Shown here in pieces: positions 21,929-31,976 of a stretch of DNA of 64,000 nucleotides. The stretch is taken from the NCBI GenBank assembly GCA_963575745.1, contig CAUYUJ010020751.1, positions 77,105-141,104 of the forward strand, given 5' to 3'. This DNA is from Prorocentrum cordatum. Lineage: Eukaryota > Sar > Dinophyceae > Prorocentrales > Prorocentraceae. The position numbers and the translations under genes were made by a program. A model generated the notes under the pieces. The model made no database searches, was not told the origin of the DNA, and was given only the letters and a program-made list of their open reading frames with translations. How positions within the stretch are numbered: the first letter of the stretch is position 1; each line of letters begins with the position of its first letter.

Positions 21929-22330
21929 CTGGTCGCTCCTTGGCCCCCTGGCTGAGGTGCCCAAGCCACCGCGGCGGCTGGGGTCGTGGCTGGCCGCGCA
22001 CCTCCGGACCTCGTCGCTGAGGGGCAGGTCCAGGTGGTCGGCCACCTGAACGAAGAGTACGGGAAGGAGAACGACAAAGTACAAGGAGGTTCGCAGGCGA
22101 GGCAGGGAGCGGGACGACGAGGACGACGAGCACGAGAAAATTGAGGACGAGGAGGAGGAGGAGGTTCAGGACCAGGATAAGGAGGAGGAGGACGACGACG
22201 ACGTCGGAGAGGACGAGGAGAACCAGAAGGACGACGAGAAAAAACAGGAGCGAGCGAGAAGGGAGGGGAGAACGAGGGAGAAGCTCGGGACGAGAAGAAG
22301 AAGAAGACGAAGAAGAATCCGCCAACCCCC
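21257..22330. other. Spacer with (ACG)n and GGA tracts
   Basis: 21257-21660 shows nothing recognisable. 21667-21930 is an imperfect ACG/ACC triplet array. 22090-22320 is GAC/GGA-rich. No gene supported. Confidence 0.6.
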
Positions 22331-22454
22331 CTTGGGGGCCACCAGGCGACCCTGAAGCCTGCACCAATATACAAATTTCCAATTTCTGATATTCCTGGTG
22401 TACATTGTCCCTGTCCGCGTCGTGCCCGAGGCCTAATCGCTTGTGGAAAAATCT

Positions 22455-22590
22455 GGATTCGCGCCGCCGAGACCACGATCCCTGGCAAATTATACCAAAC
22501 TCGCGCCCCCGAGGCCACGATCCCTCGCAAATTACGCCACACTCGCGCCACGGATATCACAATCCCTTGTAACGTATCCCAGGTCCGCGT
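22455..22590. repeat. ~46-bp tandem repeat, about three units
   Basis: CTCGCGCCNCCGAGRCCACG followed by ATCCCTNGCAAATTA recurs three times, with a fourth degenerate unit ending ATATCACAATCCCTTGTAA. Confidence 0.7.
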
Positions 22591-22596
22591 CACTGC

Positions 22597-22755
22597 GGCC
22601 TCCTCCTCATACTCCTCCTCCTCCTCCTCCTCCTCCTCCTCCTCCTCCTCCTCCTCCTCCTCCTCCTGCTCCTTCTCCACCTCCTCCTCCTCCTCCTCCT
22701 CCTCCTCTTCCTCCTCCTCCTCTTTCTCCTCCTCCTCCTCCTCCTCCTTCTCATT

Positions 22756-22817
<62 letters not shown>

Positions 22818-22902
22818 CATCATCATCCTTATCCTCATCCTCATCCTCCTCCTCCTCCTCATCATCATCATCATCAGCATCATCATCCTCATCCTCATCC
22901 TT

Positions 22903-22951
<49 letters not shown>

Positions 22952-22953
22952 AT

Positions 22954-23008
<55 letters not shown>

Positions 23009-23120
23009 CCATCACCATCACCATCACCATCATCATGATCGTCATCATCCTCATCCTCATCATCATCCTCATCATCACTATCATCATCGTCATCATCACC
23101 ATCACCATCACCATCACCAC

Positions 23121-23219
<99 letters not shown>

Positions 23220-23699
23220 TCCATCATCATCATCATCATCATCATGATCAGCGGCACCAGCACTAGCATCAGCATCAGCATCAGCGTCATCATCATCATC
23301 GGCAGCAGCATCATCATCAACATCATCGTCATCATAATCATCATCGAGATCATCAACATCATCATCATCAGCATCATCATCATCATCATCAGTATCATCA
23401 TCATCATCAGCAGCAGCAGCATCATCATCATCATCATCATATTCACCATCATAGTAATCATCATCATCAGCAACATCATCACAATCATCATCAGAATCAG
23501 CATCAGCCTCATCATCAGCATCATCATCATCCTCATCATCATCATTATCATCATCATTATCGCAATCGTCGTCCTCAGATTATGAGAATATGATCATCCG
23601 TCTTCTGAGTTCTCTTCATCATAATCATCATCGTTGTGATCATCGTCATCATCAGCAGCAGAATCGTCATCATCATCAGCATCACCATCATCATGATCG

Positions 23700-23732
<33 letters not shown>

Positions 23733-23988
23733 GCATCATCATCATCGTCAGAATCAGCATCATCATCATTGTCGTCTCAATCGTGATCAGTGTCCTCGTC
23801 ATCGTCGTCGTCGCTGTCGTCAGCAGCAGTAACAGCAACAGCGCGATCCTCACCACTGTCATCATGGTTAGCAGCATCATCATAATAATCGTATCCATCA
23901 TCATCCTCATCATCCTTATCATCAGATCATGAGCATCATCGTCGTCATCAGCATCCTCGTCATCGTCATCGGCATCGCCATCGTCATT

Positions 23989-24020
<32 letters not shown>

Positions 24021-24021
24021 G

Positions 24022-24096
<75 letters not shown>

Positions 24097-24206
24097 AGCA
24101 TCAGCATCATCATCACATTTAGCATCGTCAGCATCACCATCTTCATCAACAATGTCCCCATCGTCAGCATCATCATCAGTATCATCATCACTATCATTAT
24201 TAGCAC

Positions 24207-24247
<41 letters not shown>

Positions 24248-25130
24248 GCATCGTCATCATCGTCATCGTCATCGTCATCAGCAGCAGCAGCTACATCGTG
24301 ATGGCAGTCATCGTCGTCATCATCGTCGGCATCATCATCAACAGCCGCATCGTCAGCATCATCATCACCATCAGCAGCAGCATCATTATCACCATCATCA
24401 GACGCATCATCATCAGCAGCAGGATCATCATCATCGTCATCATCGTCGTCAGCAGCGGCAGCGTGATCCTCATCATCATCGTTAGCATCATCGTTATCAT
24501 CATCATCCCATCGTCATCGACATCATTATCAGCATCGTCAGGAACGTCATCATCATGAACATCATCATCAGTATCCTCGTCATCATTATCAGCATCATCA
24601 TCGTCATTATCAGCATCATGAACATCGTCAGCATCGTCATTATCAGCATCATCATCGTCCTTATCCGCATCATCAGTATCATCATCATCACCATCATCAG
24701 CAACAGCATCATCATCATCTTCATCAGCAGCAGCATCATCCTCGCCATCATCGTCGTCATCATCACCCTCGTCTCCCTCCTCCTCTTCCTCCTCCTCCCT
24801 TCCCTCCTCTCCCTCCTCCTCCTCATTCTCCTTCTCCTCCTCTCGTTCCTCCTCATCCTCATCCTCATGTTCCTCCTCATGCTCGTCCTCATCCACCTCC
24901 TTCTCCTCATCATCCTCTTCCGCCCATTTCTCCACATTCTTCTCATCCTCTCCCTCTCCCTCCGCCTCCTGCCGCTGTCGCTGTCGGTTTCGGAGTTCGG
25001 GCCGCCCCCATCTCCTCCTCCTCCTCCTCCCTCTCCTCCTCCCTCTCATCCTCCTCCTCCTCCTCCTCCTCCTCCTCCTCGTCCTCTTCCTCCTCCTCCT
25101 CCTCCTCCTCCTCCTCCTCCTCCTCCTGAT
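22597..25130. repeat. Compound (TCC)n-(TCA)n-(TCC)n array 2
   Basis: TCC at 22597-22745, an imperfect CAT array of about 2.0 kb to 24770, then CTC/TCC triplets to 25126. The order and strand are the same as array 1. Confidence 0.95.
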
Positions 25131-25134
25131 CACA

Positions 25135-25560
25135 ATATAGCTCATCCCTGTCGCACCCCCCCAGACGTGTCGTTGGCGTGGGCCGGGCGTGTCGCTTATG
25201 ATATCTAAGCTTGAAGTGTTCAACACTTGTACATAGAGCACAAGTGATTTTCAAATTGGCGCTATCGACTTGGCGCCGCGCACACACGTCTCCAAGAAGC
25301 GATGTTGCGCGGAAGGAGAACGGGTAAGGCTCGAAATGGGGCTCCCGCACTAGCGCCCCACACACTCGACTTAAGCATCTAACAATTACACGGAAGGAGG
25401 GCACGTCATTTTCAAAATGGGCTCACACCTTGGCGCCGCCCACAATCTTCATAAAAGCTTGCAGCAGTGAGACACGGGTGGAGTGCGGTTCGTATTCAAC
25501 ACTGGATTCCTCTATGGCCGATGTCCAAACTGCTCAACTGTTACGCACATGGAAGTGCGG
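25135..25560. repeat. Tandem repeat family Q, site 2
   Basis: Opens CCCTGTCGCACCCCCCAGACG, then GGGCCGGGC. The units carry ATTTTCAAATTGGCG or ATTTTCAAAATGGGC and CTTGGCGCCGC blocks about 80-100 bp apart. It is related to 18343-18640 and 59233-59600. Confidence 0.6.
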
Positions 25561-26234
25561 GTCCGTTTCAATTTCGGATCAACGTTGAATGCGTACAACG
25601 TTTTGACGGATGTAAGTTGACCATTTTTTAAACGGAGAACCGCTGCACACTTCCTGGAAGATGGTAACTGTTTGCATTTCTTACAGCTGGAAGGATGGAC
25701 GGTGGCCTATTTCCACATTGGGGTCTCGCCTGAATGGTAGGCCCCGGGCGTTTGTCTGTAAGCTGGGGGCACTTCCCGCAATGGGAGTGAATACTTGTGG
25801 GAACTCGTGGGGAGGGGGCCTCCTCCTCCGGGGTGTGGTGCAACGGGGGCGGAAGCACAAGCATCCTGTGGAATGACGACCTGACAAGGGAGGGAAAGAG
25901 GGTTCGGCGCGGCTCTCCACAAAAGCACCAAGCATGGTGGGGTCAGCTGGGGCGGCGCCAATCTCTCAAGAGGACGACAGCCCATGGGGAGGGAGGAGGG
26001 ACGACGGGGGAGGGAGAAGGAACAGGAGCAAGGGCAGGGGCAGAAACGGGAGCGGGAGCCGAGATGAGGGCGGGGGCGTGAGGGAGGCGGGAGCAGGAGG
26101 GAGCATTGTTGTCCCATCCGCACCTTCCTCACCATGTCGCTGTACCCTGCCAGGCCGACCCGAGGGCTGGGGGCGAGCAGTGCAGCTCGGGATCGCGAGC
26201 GGCTCCGCAACAAAATCTCTGAGAGACACACGGG
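25561..26234. other. Nothing recognised
   Basis: Mixed-composition DNA. Positions 25980-26100 become GGGAGC-rich. No gene recognised. Confidence 0.35.
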
Positions 26235-26565
26235 AAGAGGAGGAGGAGAAAGAGGAGGAGGAGGAGGAGGAGGAAGAGGAGGAAGAAGAGGGGGGGGGGA
26301 GGGGGAGGGGAAGGGGGGGCGAGAGGGGGAGGGGGGGGAGGGGGAGGGGGAGGACGAGGAGGAGGAGGACCTCCAGTCCCCGAGAGACCCCCATGAAGCC
26401 TCCACAAACACACACGACCGTGCAGAACCCTCATACTCCATCCTCCTCCTCCTCCTCCTCCTCCTCCTCCTCCTCCTCCTCCTCCTCCTCCTCCTCCTCC
26501 TCCTCCCCCCTCCTCCTCCTCCCTCATCCCAGGACAAGGAGGAGGAGGAGGAGGAGGAGGAGGAG
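26235..26565. repeat. (GGA)n / (TCC)n inverted tracts
   Basis: GGA-rich 26235-26370, TCC-rich 26433-26525 and a short GGA block 26540-26565 lie close together, so complementary purine and pyrimidine tracts could fold back. Confidence 0.9.
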
Positions 26566-26796
26566 CGCCGCGGGCATCTCAGAGTGTTTCTGGAAGCCCT
26601 GAGCCCAAAATGGTCACGAGCGCTGCTCGATCCGTGGGGCTGCCTGCCCGGCCCTCCCGCTGCCTCGGCGGCGCGCACGTGGGCGGGCGGGGGGCGAAGC
26701 CCTCCCGCGCGAGGCAGGGGGCCCCGTGGGTCAGCCCCCCCCCCGCCGCCTTCGGTGGCCACTATGGGAGCCTCCCATACCATCCTGTCGGCTCTT

Positions 26797-26935
26797 GTGG
26801 CTCGACGCCAGTCGACGCTTACTCGACGCTGATCGACGCTACATCGACGCCAAATCGACGCGAATCGACGCTGCATCGGGCTATCCCATCGACTCCCAAA
26901 CGCTCTCATCGACGCTCGTCGGCGCGAAAGACGGA
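26797..26935. repeat. ~13-bp minisatellite (ATCGACGC)
   Basis: TCGACGC recurs every 11-15 bases about ten times. Confidence 0.85.
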
Positions 26936-27749
26936 ATTAGAAGGGTACACCAGGCTCCCATGATTTGCCACCGAAGCCGCCCCTTCCCTGCGCGCCGCCC
27001 GGACCTCCACGCGTAGGTGTGTGGGGGGAACAGGGAAAGCAGACCACAGCAAAAAAGCAGCACAATGGCACGCGCCGAAGCGCTTCGCATCTCAGGGCCC
27101 GTCTCGGGCTCCGGTGCATCAAAGCGACACGCGACCAACAACAACAAAAAACGGCAACGGCATGTTGAGCGTCGTGGAATGGGGGGCGATCACTGGGGGG
27201 GGGGGACAATTATCTTGTTCGGCCCTAAGGCCCCCTTTGGGGCCCCAAACGGCCCGCGTTCTGCAGCCCACGCTGCACCCCATGTACACCACGCGAAATG
27301 GTTAAGAAATCATGGGTTAAGAAATTCATGGTCTCAGAACTTGAATAAAAACCCCACATTTCTATCAAAATCTTAGGATTTACATTGAAACGTTAAGAAT
27401 CATCGAGACTCTGGCCGAAAACTTAGGTTTTCTTAAGCATCGCCTGAGGTGTACCGCCCCCCCACTGCGCGACGCCCAGGCACAGGGGTTGAAAACTCCG
27501 AGTCCAACGTCGATAAGAGATCACAGCGTCGGAGGTCTGGGCTTCCAGGGCCGGGCCTGCAGCCTCCTCTCCGTCATTGAGGTCCCAACGACTTCTGCTG
27601 TCCATCGAGCTCGCCCTGGCGTGTCCACGAGTTGCGCTAGATCTCCCGGGAAATATCTTGATCGGATGTTCCTAGGCTTATCTGGGTGTAAATAGATTTA
27701 TATGGATGTACCTGGGTATATATGTAGATTACATGTACATATGGCTTCG
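26936..27749. other. Nothing recognised
   Basis: No gene recognised. 27295-27420 is locally AT-rich, with two GGTTAAGAAAT-like blocks. Confidence 0.4.
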
Positions 27750-28070
27750 TCAACGCCAGTCGATGGGAGAAAAGTCGTTGAGCACTGGAGAACTCTGTCT
27801 TGACGCTGTGCCTGTCCAGCCCTCCTCCAGGCACTGCGTCAGGACGCGCGGGTCGTCCTTGGAGGCCTGGTAAGCATTCTCCATGTCCGTCAACGTCTGG
27901 CCCGAAAAGTTCCTCATCTCCGCGTACACGCCCACAGTGTACGGCACCCAGGAGCAGGAGGAGGACGACGTGGAGCAGGAGGAGGAGGAGGAGAGGAGGA
28001 GGAGGAGGGCAAGGAGCAGGAGGAGCATAGAGTAAGAAACAAATGTACACATGCCTGAGGCACGCGCGGG
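27750..28070 (-). CDS. Possible small secreted-like frame, uncertain
   Basis: An open frame whose last ~105 codons start at a Met followed by a Leu-rich, signal-like stretch (MLLLLLALLLLLSSS). It then reads VPYTVGVYAEMRNFSGQTL and ends in a stop after NDFSPIDWR. The tail is not low complexity, unlike most frames in the window. However, the Leu run is encoded by CTC-rich triplets that occur everywhere here, and I recognise no family, promoter or splice signal. It could be an exon fragment or chance. Confidence 0.2.
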   Translation of the reverse strand, partial: PARASGMCTFVSYSMLLLLLALLLLLSSSSSCSTSSSSCSWVPYTVGVYAEMRNFSGQTLTDMENAYQASKDDPRVLTQCLEEGWTGTASRQSSPVLNDFSPIDWR

Positions 28071-28257
28071 TTTATTGGATCGGCGCTGGACCCCCTCCCT
28101 GGAGCGCGGAGCGCGCCAGGGGCGGCGCCAGAGGCGCCGCCGACGGGGCGCAGTACAGATACAGGAATTCCGCGCACTGGTGCCCGAGGGCTTATCGTCA
28201 TGCACATGCTGCTTTTTCCGAAGGAGGGTAAGTGGGAGGCTACATGCGAATCCTACC

Positions 28258-28462
28258 CCACCTCGGGGGCGTCCAAGAGGGGGGCGTCCAAGAGGAGGGG
28301 CGCAAATCATGGCCCGAGGCACGTGCGCGGCCCAGGGGGGGGGGGCCAGGGACGCAATGAATCAAGAGGAGGCGCCACGAGATCTGGGGAGGCATCGTGG
28401 CCCCCGCCATGATATCCACCACCACCCCCTAACCCTCACCCTCCTCTTGGCCGCCCCCGACC
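28258..28462 (+). repeat. Dispersed repeat family Y, copy 2
   Basis: Same order of blocks as 7630-7830: TCCAAGAGGGG, CAAATCATGGC, GGCACGTGCGCGGCCCAG, GACGCAATGAA, GAGGAGGCGCC, CATGATATCC and GGCCGCCCCCGA. Confidence 0.75.
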
Positions 28463-29056
28463 ACCTCCCCTCTTAGAAATCGTGGGGCTGGTGGTGCGGG
28501 TAAGGTTCGCGCGTGGCCTCTCCCGGCAGGGAGCAGGCGGAGCGGCGGGCGAGCGAGCGAGCGGGCCGCCCGTGCTGAGCATCCTCGGGGCCTCTAAGCG
28601 GAGCGGGCGCAGCTACGGCCTCTCTCAGCGATCCGCCACCGAGCCACTGATGCACCAACTGGAATGTCCTCAGGTAGAGGTTGCAAAGAGGTAGGCGTGC
28701 TGGTGGCCTTGCCTCTGCCGGCGCAGCCCTCAATCAATCAAATAATGAAGCCAGAAGGGGCCGCCGCGGCCAAGCCTGGCCACAGGCAGCAGGTCAGGCG
28801 GCCGGCGGCCGCCGGCCAAGGTCCCTTGCTTCATACTGTTCCCATCGTACTTGAGTGAACCACATCCCAGAAATAGTGCCGAACGCCCAGAGAGGTATCG
28901 AGACAGCGTCTGCCCGACACGCTGGCGAAGTACCGAGCGAGTATCGCCTTCCAGGGCCCGACACGTGAAAAACCTCCAGATTCAATACTGCTCTTGGTGC
29001 TCGAAATTCATTACGGTGATCAAGGTTAAAGGAACTTAGAACAGCATAACCCTTGC
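28463..29056. other. Nothing recognised
   Basis: Frames such as that on the minus strand at 28473-28733 are not low complexity but show no family motif. No element structure was seen. Confidence 0.35.
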
Positions 29057-29760
29057 TCAATCCCCTGGGCCATCCGTCCTCACTCCTGAGGGTTCTTTCA
29101 AGGGCCCGGACCCAAAATTGCCAAATCTCTTGGGGATTCCCGCGTGCCCCCTGGAGCCTGGGGCGTCGTGTCGCGTGACTCTTTCGAGTCCAGGAGGGTC
29201 CCCAGACGGGCCAAGAGGGCCCCAAGACGGTCCAAGTGGGCCCCGAATCGCCGTACGATCGGTCCAAGATGCCCAAGACGGCCCCAGATGCCCCCAAGAC
29301 GTCCGTTTAAGCCTCCAAGAGGCCTCCCGAAGGACCCCACGAAACAAAAGTTCAAAAATCACTATTTTCCTCAAGCTGTTTGAAGGAGTCTGGCGTTCTC
29401 GCCTTTTCGGCTTCCCGACGCTCCAGGACGGCCCAATATGCCGCCAAGATCGCCCCAAGACAGCCCAGGAAGCCCCGCAGAAGGCCCCAAAGAGGCCCTA
29501 GCGGCACAAGAGGCGCCCAAGACGGCCCAAGAAGCCCCCAAGACGGTTGCAAGAAGGGGCCCCGACGGGGCACCCGAATAGACTTTTTAAGCCATGGGCC
29601 CCCAAAAAGCCCAAGAGACCCCCAAAAGGCCGCCAAGAGGCCCCAAGAGGCTCCCAAGAGGCCCCAGGAACCCCTAAGACTTGCCCTAAGAGGCCCCCAA
29701 GAGGCTCCCAAGAGGCCCCAAATACAGTCTCCATGAGGCCCCTGAGAGTGCTGCGAAGAG
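29057..29760. repeat. CCAAGAGGCCCC degenerate tandem repeats
   Basis: Units like CCCAAGACGG or CCAAGAGGCCCC spaced about 12-15 bases, the reverse strand of the CTTGGGG family. They give open frames on both strands (Pro/Arg/Lys-rich on plus, Gly/Leu/Trp-rich on minus). Confidence 0.8.
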
Positions 29761-29804
29761 ACCAAAAGAAGCATCCCTGAAGACTCTGACCCACAACCCA
29801 GGTG

Positions 29805-29982
29805 CTCCAGATTTCGTAATAAAGGGAGGGGGGTCTCATTTCGGGGGGGGTCTCTTTCAGGCTATCTTGGAGGGCCTGGGGGGTCTGGGGACGATGTTTT
29901 GGAGGGTTCTCCCACGGGGGAGGTCTGAAATGGCTTGTCTTGGCGGGTCCAGACCCCCTCCCTTTTATTACGAAATCTGGAG
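29805..29982. mobile_element. 178-bp foldback element with 32-bp arms
   Basis: The left arm begins CTCCAGATTTCGTAATAAA (29805-29836), and the right arm (29951-29982) is its near-perfect reverse complement, differing only in the lengths of the A and G runs. The interior has G runs and no coding. No convincing target duplication was seen. Confidence 0.75.
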
Positions 29983-30179
29983 TACGGTGGCGGGATGGGC
30001 CGAAGGCCATTAGACCTGCTTGGCACGGGGACGGGGAAAACGCACTTACTTTCAGAGCGCACGAGATCGCTGGCTCGTCCGCTCTTGCACCTCTTATTAA
30101 CTCCCTTCCCCTCGCTCTTGTCCTATCTCAGCCTCGGAGAGTCGCGGAGCTTTCTTTGAGCGCGTTTCTTGTTTTGGAG

Positions 30180-30415
30180 GGGGCGGTCGGGTCGCATTGC
30201 GTTTTCCGCGTTTGGGCTGCCAGCTTTCCAAAACCCCGCGTTTTCCTTGTGTGGACCGCTCGTTGTCCATGCGTTGCCGCCCGTCCCTGTGCCCTGGCGT
30301 CAAGAACGTATTACGCCGCAGCTCTCTGTTGGGAGCTTTGGTCTTATCAGCTCGATTACGTCACCGCTCGCTCTTGGGAGCCGCGGTGCTAAGAGCCTTT
30401 GGGAGTAGTTTGAGC
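30180..30415. repeat. 45-bp minisatellite, degenerate copy
   Basis: Contains GGGAGCTTTGGTCTTATCAG, then TACGTCACCGCTCGCTCTTGGGAGCC, matching units of the cleaner arrays at 37262-37480 and 38130-38365. Confidence 0.65.
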
Positions 30416-30886
30416 CTCTTGGGGGGCTCTTGGGGAGCCTTTTGGGTGCCTCCTGGGGACCTGTTGGGGCTTTTCGGGGGCCTCTTGGGGCCTCCTGGGA
30501 GCTTCTGGGCTGCGGGGGTGAAGGGACTAGGCTGCCTTTGGCCGTCTTTGGGCTCTCTTAGGGGGCCTCTTGGGGCCTTCTTGGGGCCGTCCTGGGGCCG
30601 TCTTGGGCCGTCTTGGCGCCTCTTGGGCCGTCTTGGCGCCCTCTTGGGCCGTTTTGGGGCCCTCTTGGGGGCCTCTTGGGCCTTCTTGGGGCGCTCTTAA
30701 GGGCCGCTTGGACAATCATGGGCGCCCCCTGGCCCGTCTTGGCGCCCTCTTGGGCGATTTGGGGGCCTCTTGGAAACATCTTGGGCCGTCTTGGGGCGGT
30801 CTTGGGGGCCTCTTGGACCGTCTTCAACGCCATGAAAAGCAAAAATCCGCATATGCTAAAAATGCACGCTTTCCTTAAGAAAATCA
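30416..30886. repeat. CTTGGGG repeats, left half of interrupted ~870-bp repeat
   Basis: GGGGCCTCTTGGGG-like units end in GCATATGCTAAAAATGCACG and TTAAGAAAATCA, where the DIRS element is inserted. Uninterrupted relatives end the same way at 37810-37870 and 38657-38720. Confidence 0.8.
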
Positions 30887-30977
30887 ATGATCGCTTTATT
30901 TTGCCAGTGGCTCAGACTGCTTGAGGATTCGAACGAAGCACGGGCAAGCTAGGCTGGCTAGTGCGACACAGATCTGC
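30887..30977 (-). repeat. DIRS terminal repeat B2 (3' end)
   Basis: 91-bp copy of B1. About 39 bp of non-repeated sequence separates it from A2. Confidence 0.9.
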
Positions 30978-31016
30978 TCAAGGTACCATTAAAAGGAGGC
31001 ATTCGGCTGGCGCGGG

Positions 31017-31085
31017 CCGAAAGAAGTGCCTTGAGCGAGAAGGCGACAGACATTAGCAATCATTCTCGTGCATCACTTACATGAT
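31017..31085 (-). repeat. DIRS repeat A2 (inner)
   Basis: Copy of A1 directly abutting B1 through the shared ATGAT (31081-31085). It reproduces the junction expected in a circular intermediate. Confidence 0.9.
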
Positions 31086-31171
31086 CGCTTTATTTTGCCA
31101 GTGGCTCAGACTGCTTGAGGATTCGAACGAAGCACGGGCAAGCTAGGCTGGCTAGTGCGACACAGATCTGC
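31081..31171 (-). repeat. DIRS repeat B1 (inner)
   Basis: 91 bp beginning ATGATCGCTTTATTTTGCC and ending CACAGATCTGC, identical by eye to B2. On the element strand it contains CGTTCGAATCC, one base from the polymerase III B-box consensus, with no convincing A box. Confidence 0.9.
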
Positions 31172-31220
31172 CCTACTTCAACTTGAAATAAAATCCATCA
31201 CTCAAGCATTGTGCTGGGGC

Positions 31221-31976
31221 TTAACCCCGCATTCGTTTCCATCTTTCGGTGGACTGCTGTGCTATACACGATCTGCGCAGCGTGTCAGCCAGGAGTGCGC
31301 AAAGGGCGGGGGGATAGGCGTTTTTGAGACGGGTGAAAAAGCCACCCCCAGAAAGACAACCGGAGAGCTCCAGGTGGGGCTTGCCGGTAAAGGAGCAAAT
31401 TCCTCTGCCTTTGCACACTAACTTATCAAGACCAGGGTGTGGGCTACACTTCCAGAACCTTGTCCGAATGCGAGCACGAAAGGGGCGACCACAAGCACAG
31501 TAATCAACAACCCTATCACAGACTTCGGGAAGGTTAGCAAAGGAGCGGCGGTCGGGGCGAAGCCACAGGAAACTTTGCCAAGGGTTCTCCTCGCCGCCAG
31601 GGATATTCAACCTATAGCAGAGACGCTGAATACGCTGTGAGACCCACCCTACCTTGTTAGAGACGCGGAGGCTCTCGAGGTCTTTACCCGTGAGGCCCGG
31701 GATCCCAAGAGGAAACGCGGGGCTCCGGAGAGCCGAGGGCATGCTGCTGGACAGGGGGGCCCGACGGGCCCTCGAGTAGCCGTTGCAGGGCGTCCCCAGG
31801 AAAACGAATTTGACCAGACCAGACGTCAGCCATCCCCGGAGGATCCTCCAGACCCCCGGGCGAGTCAAATCAAAATGGCTTCCGTGTTGGATGTCCCATT
31901 CTACCACAGCTTCGCCTCTCTGCCTCTGATGTTTGCTCAGAGCTCCACATCCTGAGAAGACTTCGATGCACACCCT
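31221..31976 (-). CDS. Cytosine-methyltransferase-like domain of the DIRS element
   Basis: The last ~250 codons of the long frame that also carries RT. VCIEVFSGCGALS matches the SAM-binding motif I of C5-methyltransferases. VVEWDIQHGSHFDLTRP fits the second and third strands with acidic residues. FVFLGTPCNGYSRARR fits motif IV with its Pro-Cys, and GGEENPWQSFLW fits motif VI with Glu-Asn. A Cys-rich segment (VDYCACGRPF, DKLVCKGRGIC) and SGGGFFTRLKNAYPPALCALLA close the protein. It is shorter than host DNMTs and lacks an obvious target-recognition domain. Related domains accompany DIRS-like RTs in dinoflagellates. Activity and target base are unknown; self-methylation of element DNA is one possibility. 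Confidence 0.65.
   Translation of the reverse strand, partial: RVCIEVFSGCGALSKHQRQRGEAVVEWDIQHGSHFDLTRPGVWRILRGWLTSGLVKFVFLGTPCNGYSRARRAPLSSSMPSALRSPAFPLGIPGLTGKDLESLRVSNKVGWVSQRIQRLCYRLNIPGGEENPWQSFLWLRPDRRSFANLPEVCDRVVDYCACGRPFRARIRTRFWKCSPHPGLDKLVCKGRGICSFTGKPHLELSGCLSGGGFFTRLKNAYPPALCALLADTLRRSCIAQQSTERWKRMRG

Noticed and set aside
26596-26620. Second possible spliced-leader relic (CTGAGCCCAAAATGGTCACG)
   Set aside because: It needs an inserted C and several substitutions, is not next to any element end, and is within chance similarity for a window this size.
30887-31171. Simple tandem duplication or LTR interpretation of the repeats
   Set aside because: The 5' end has only A and the 3' end has B-A-B, which fits split direct repeats rather than LTRs or a local duplication.
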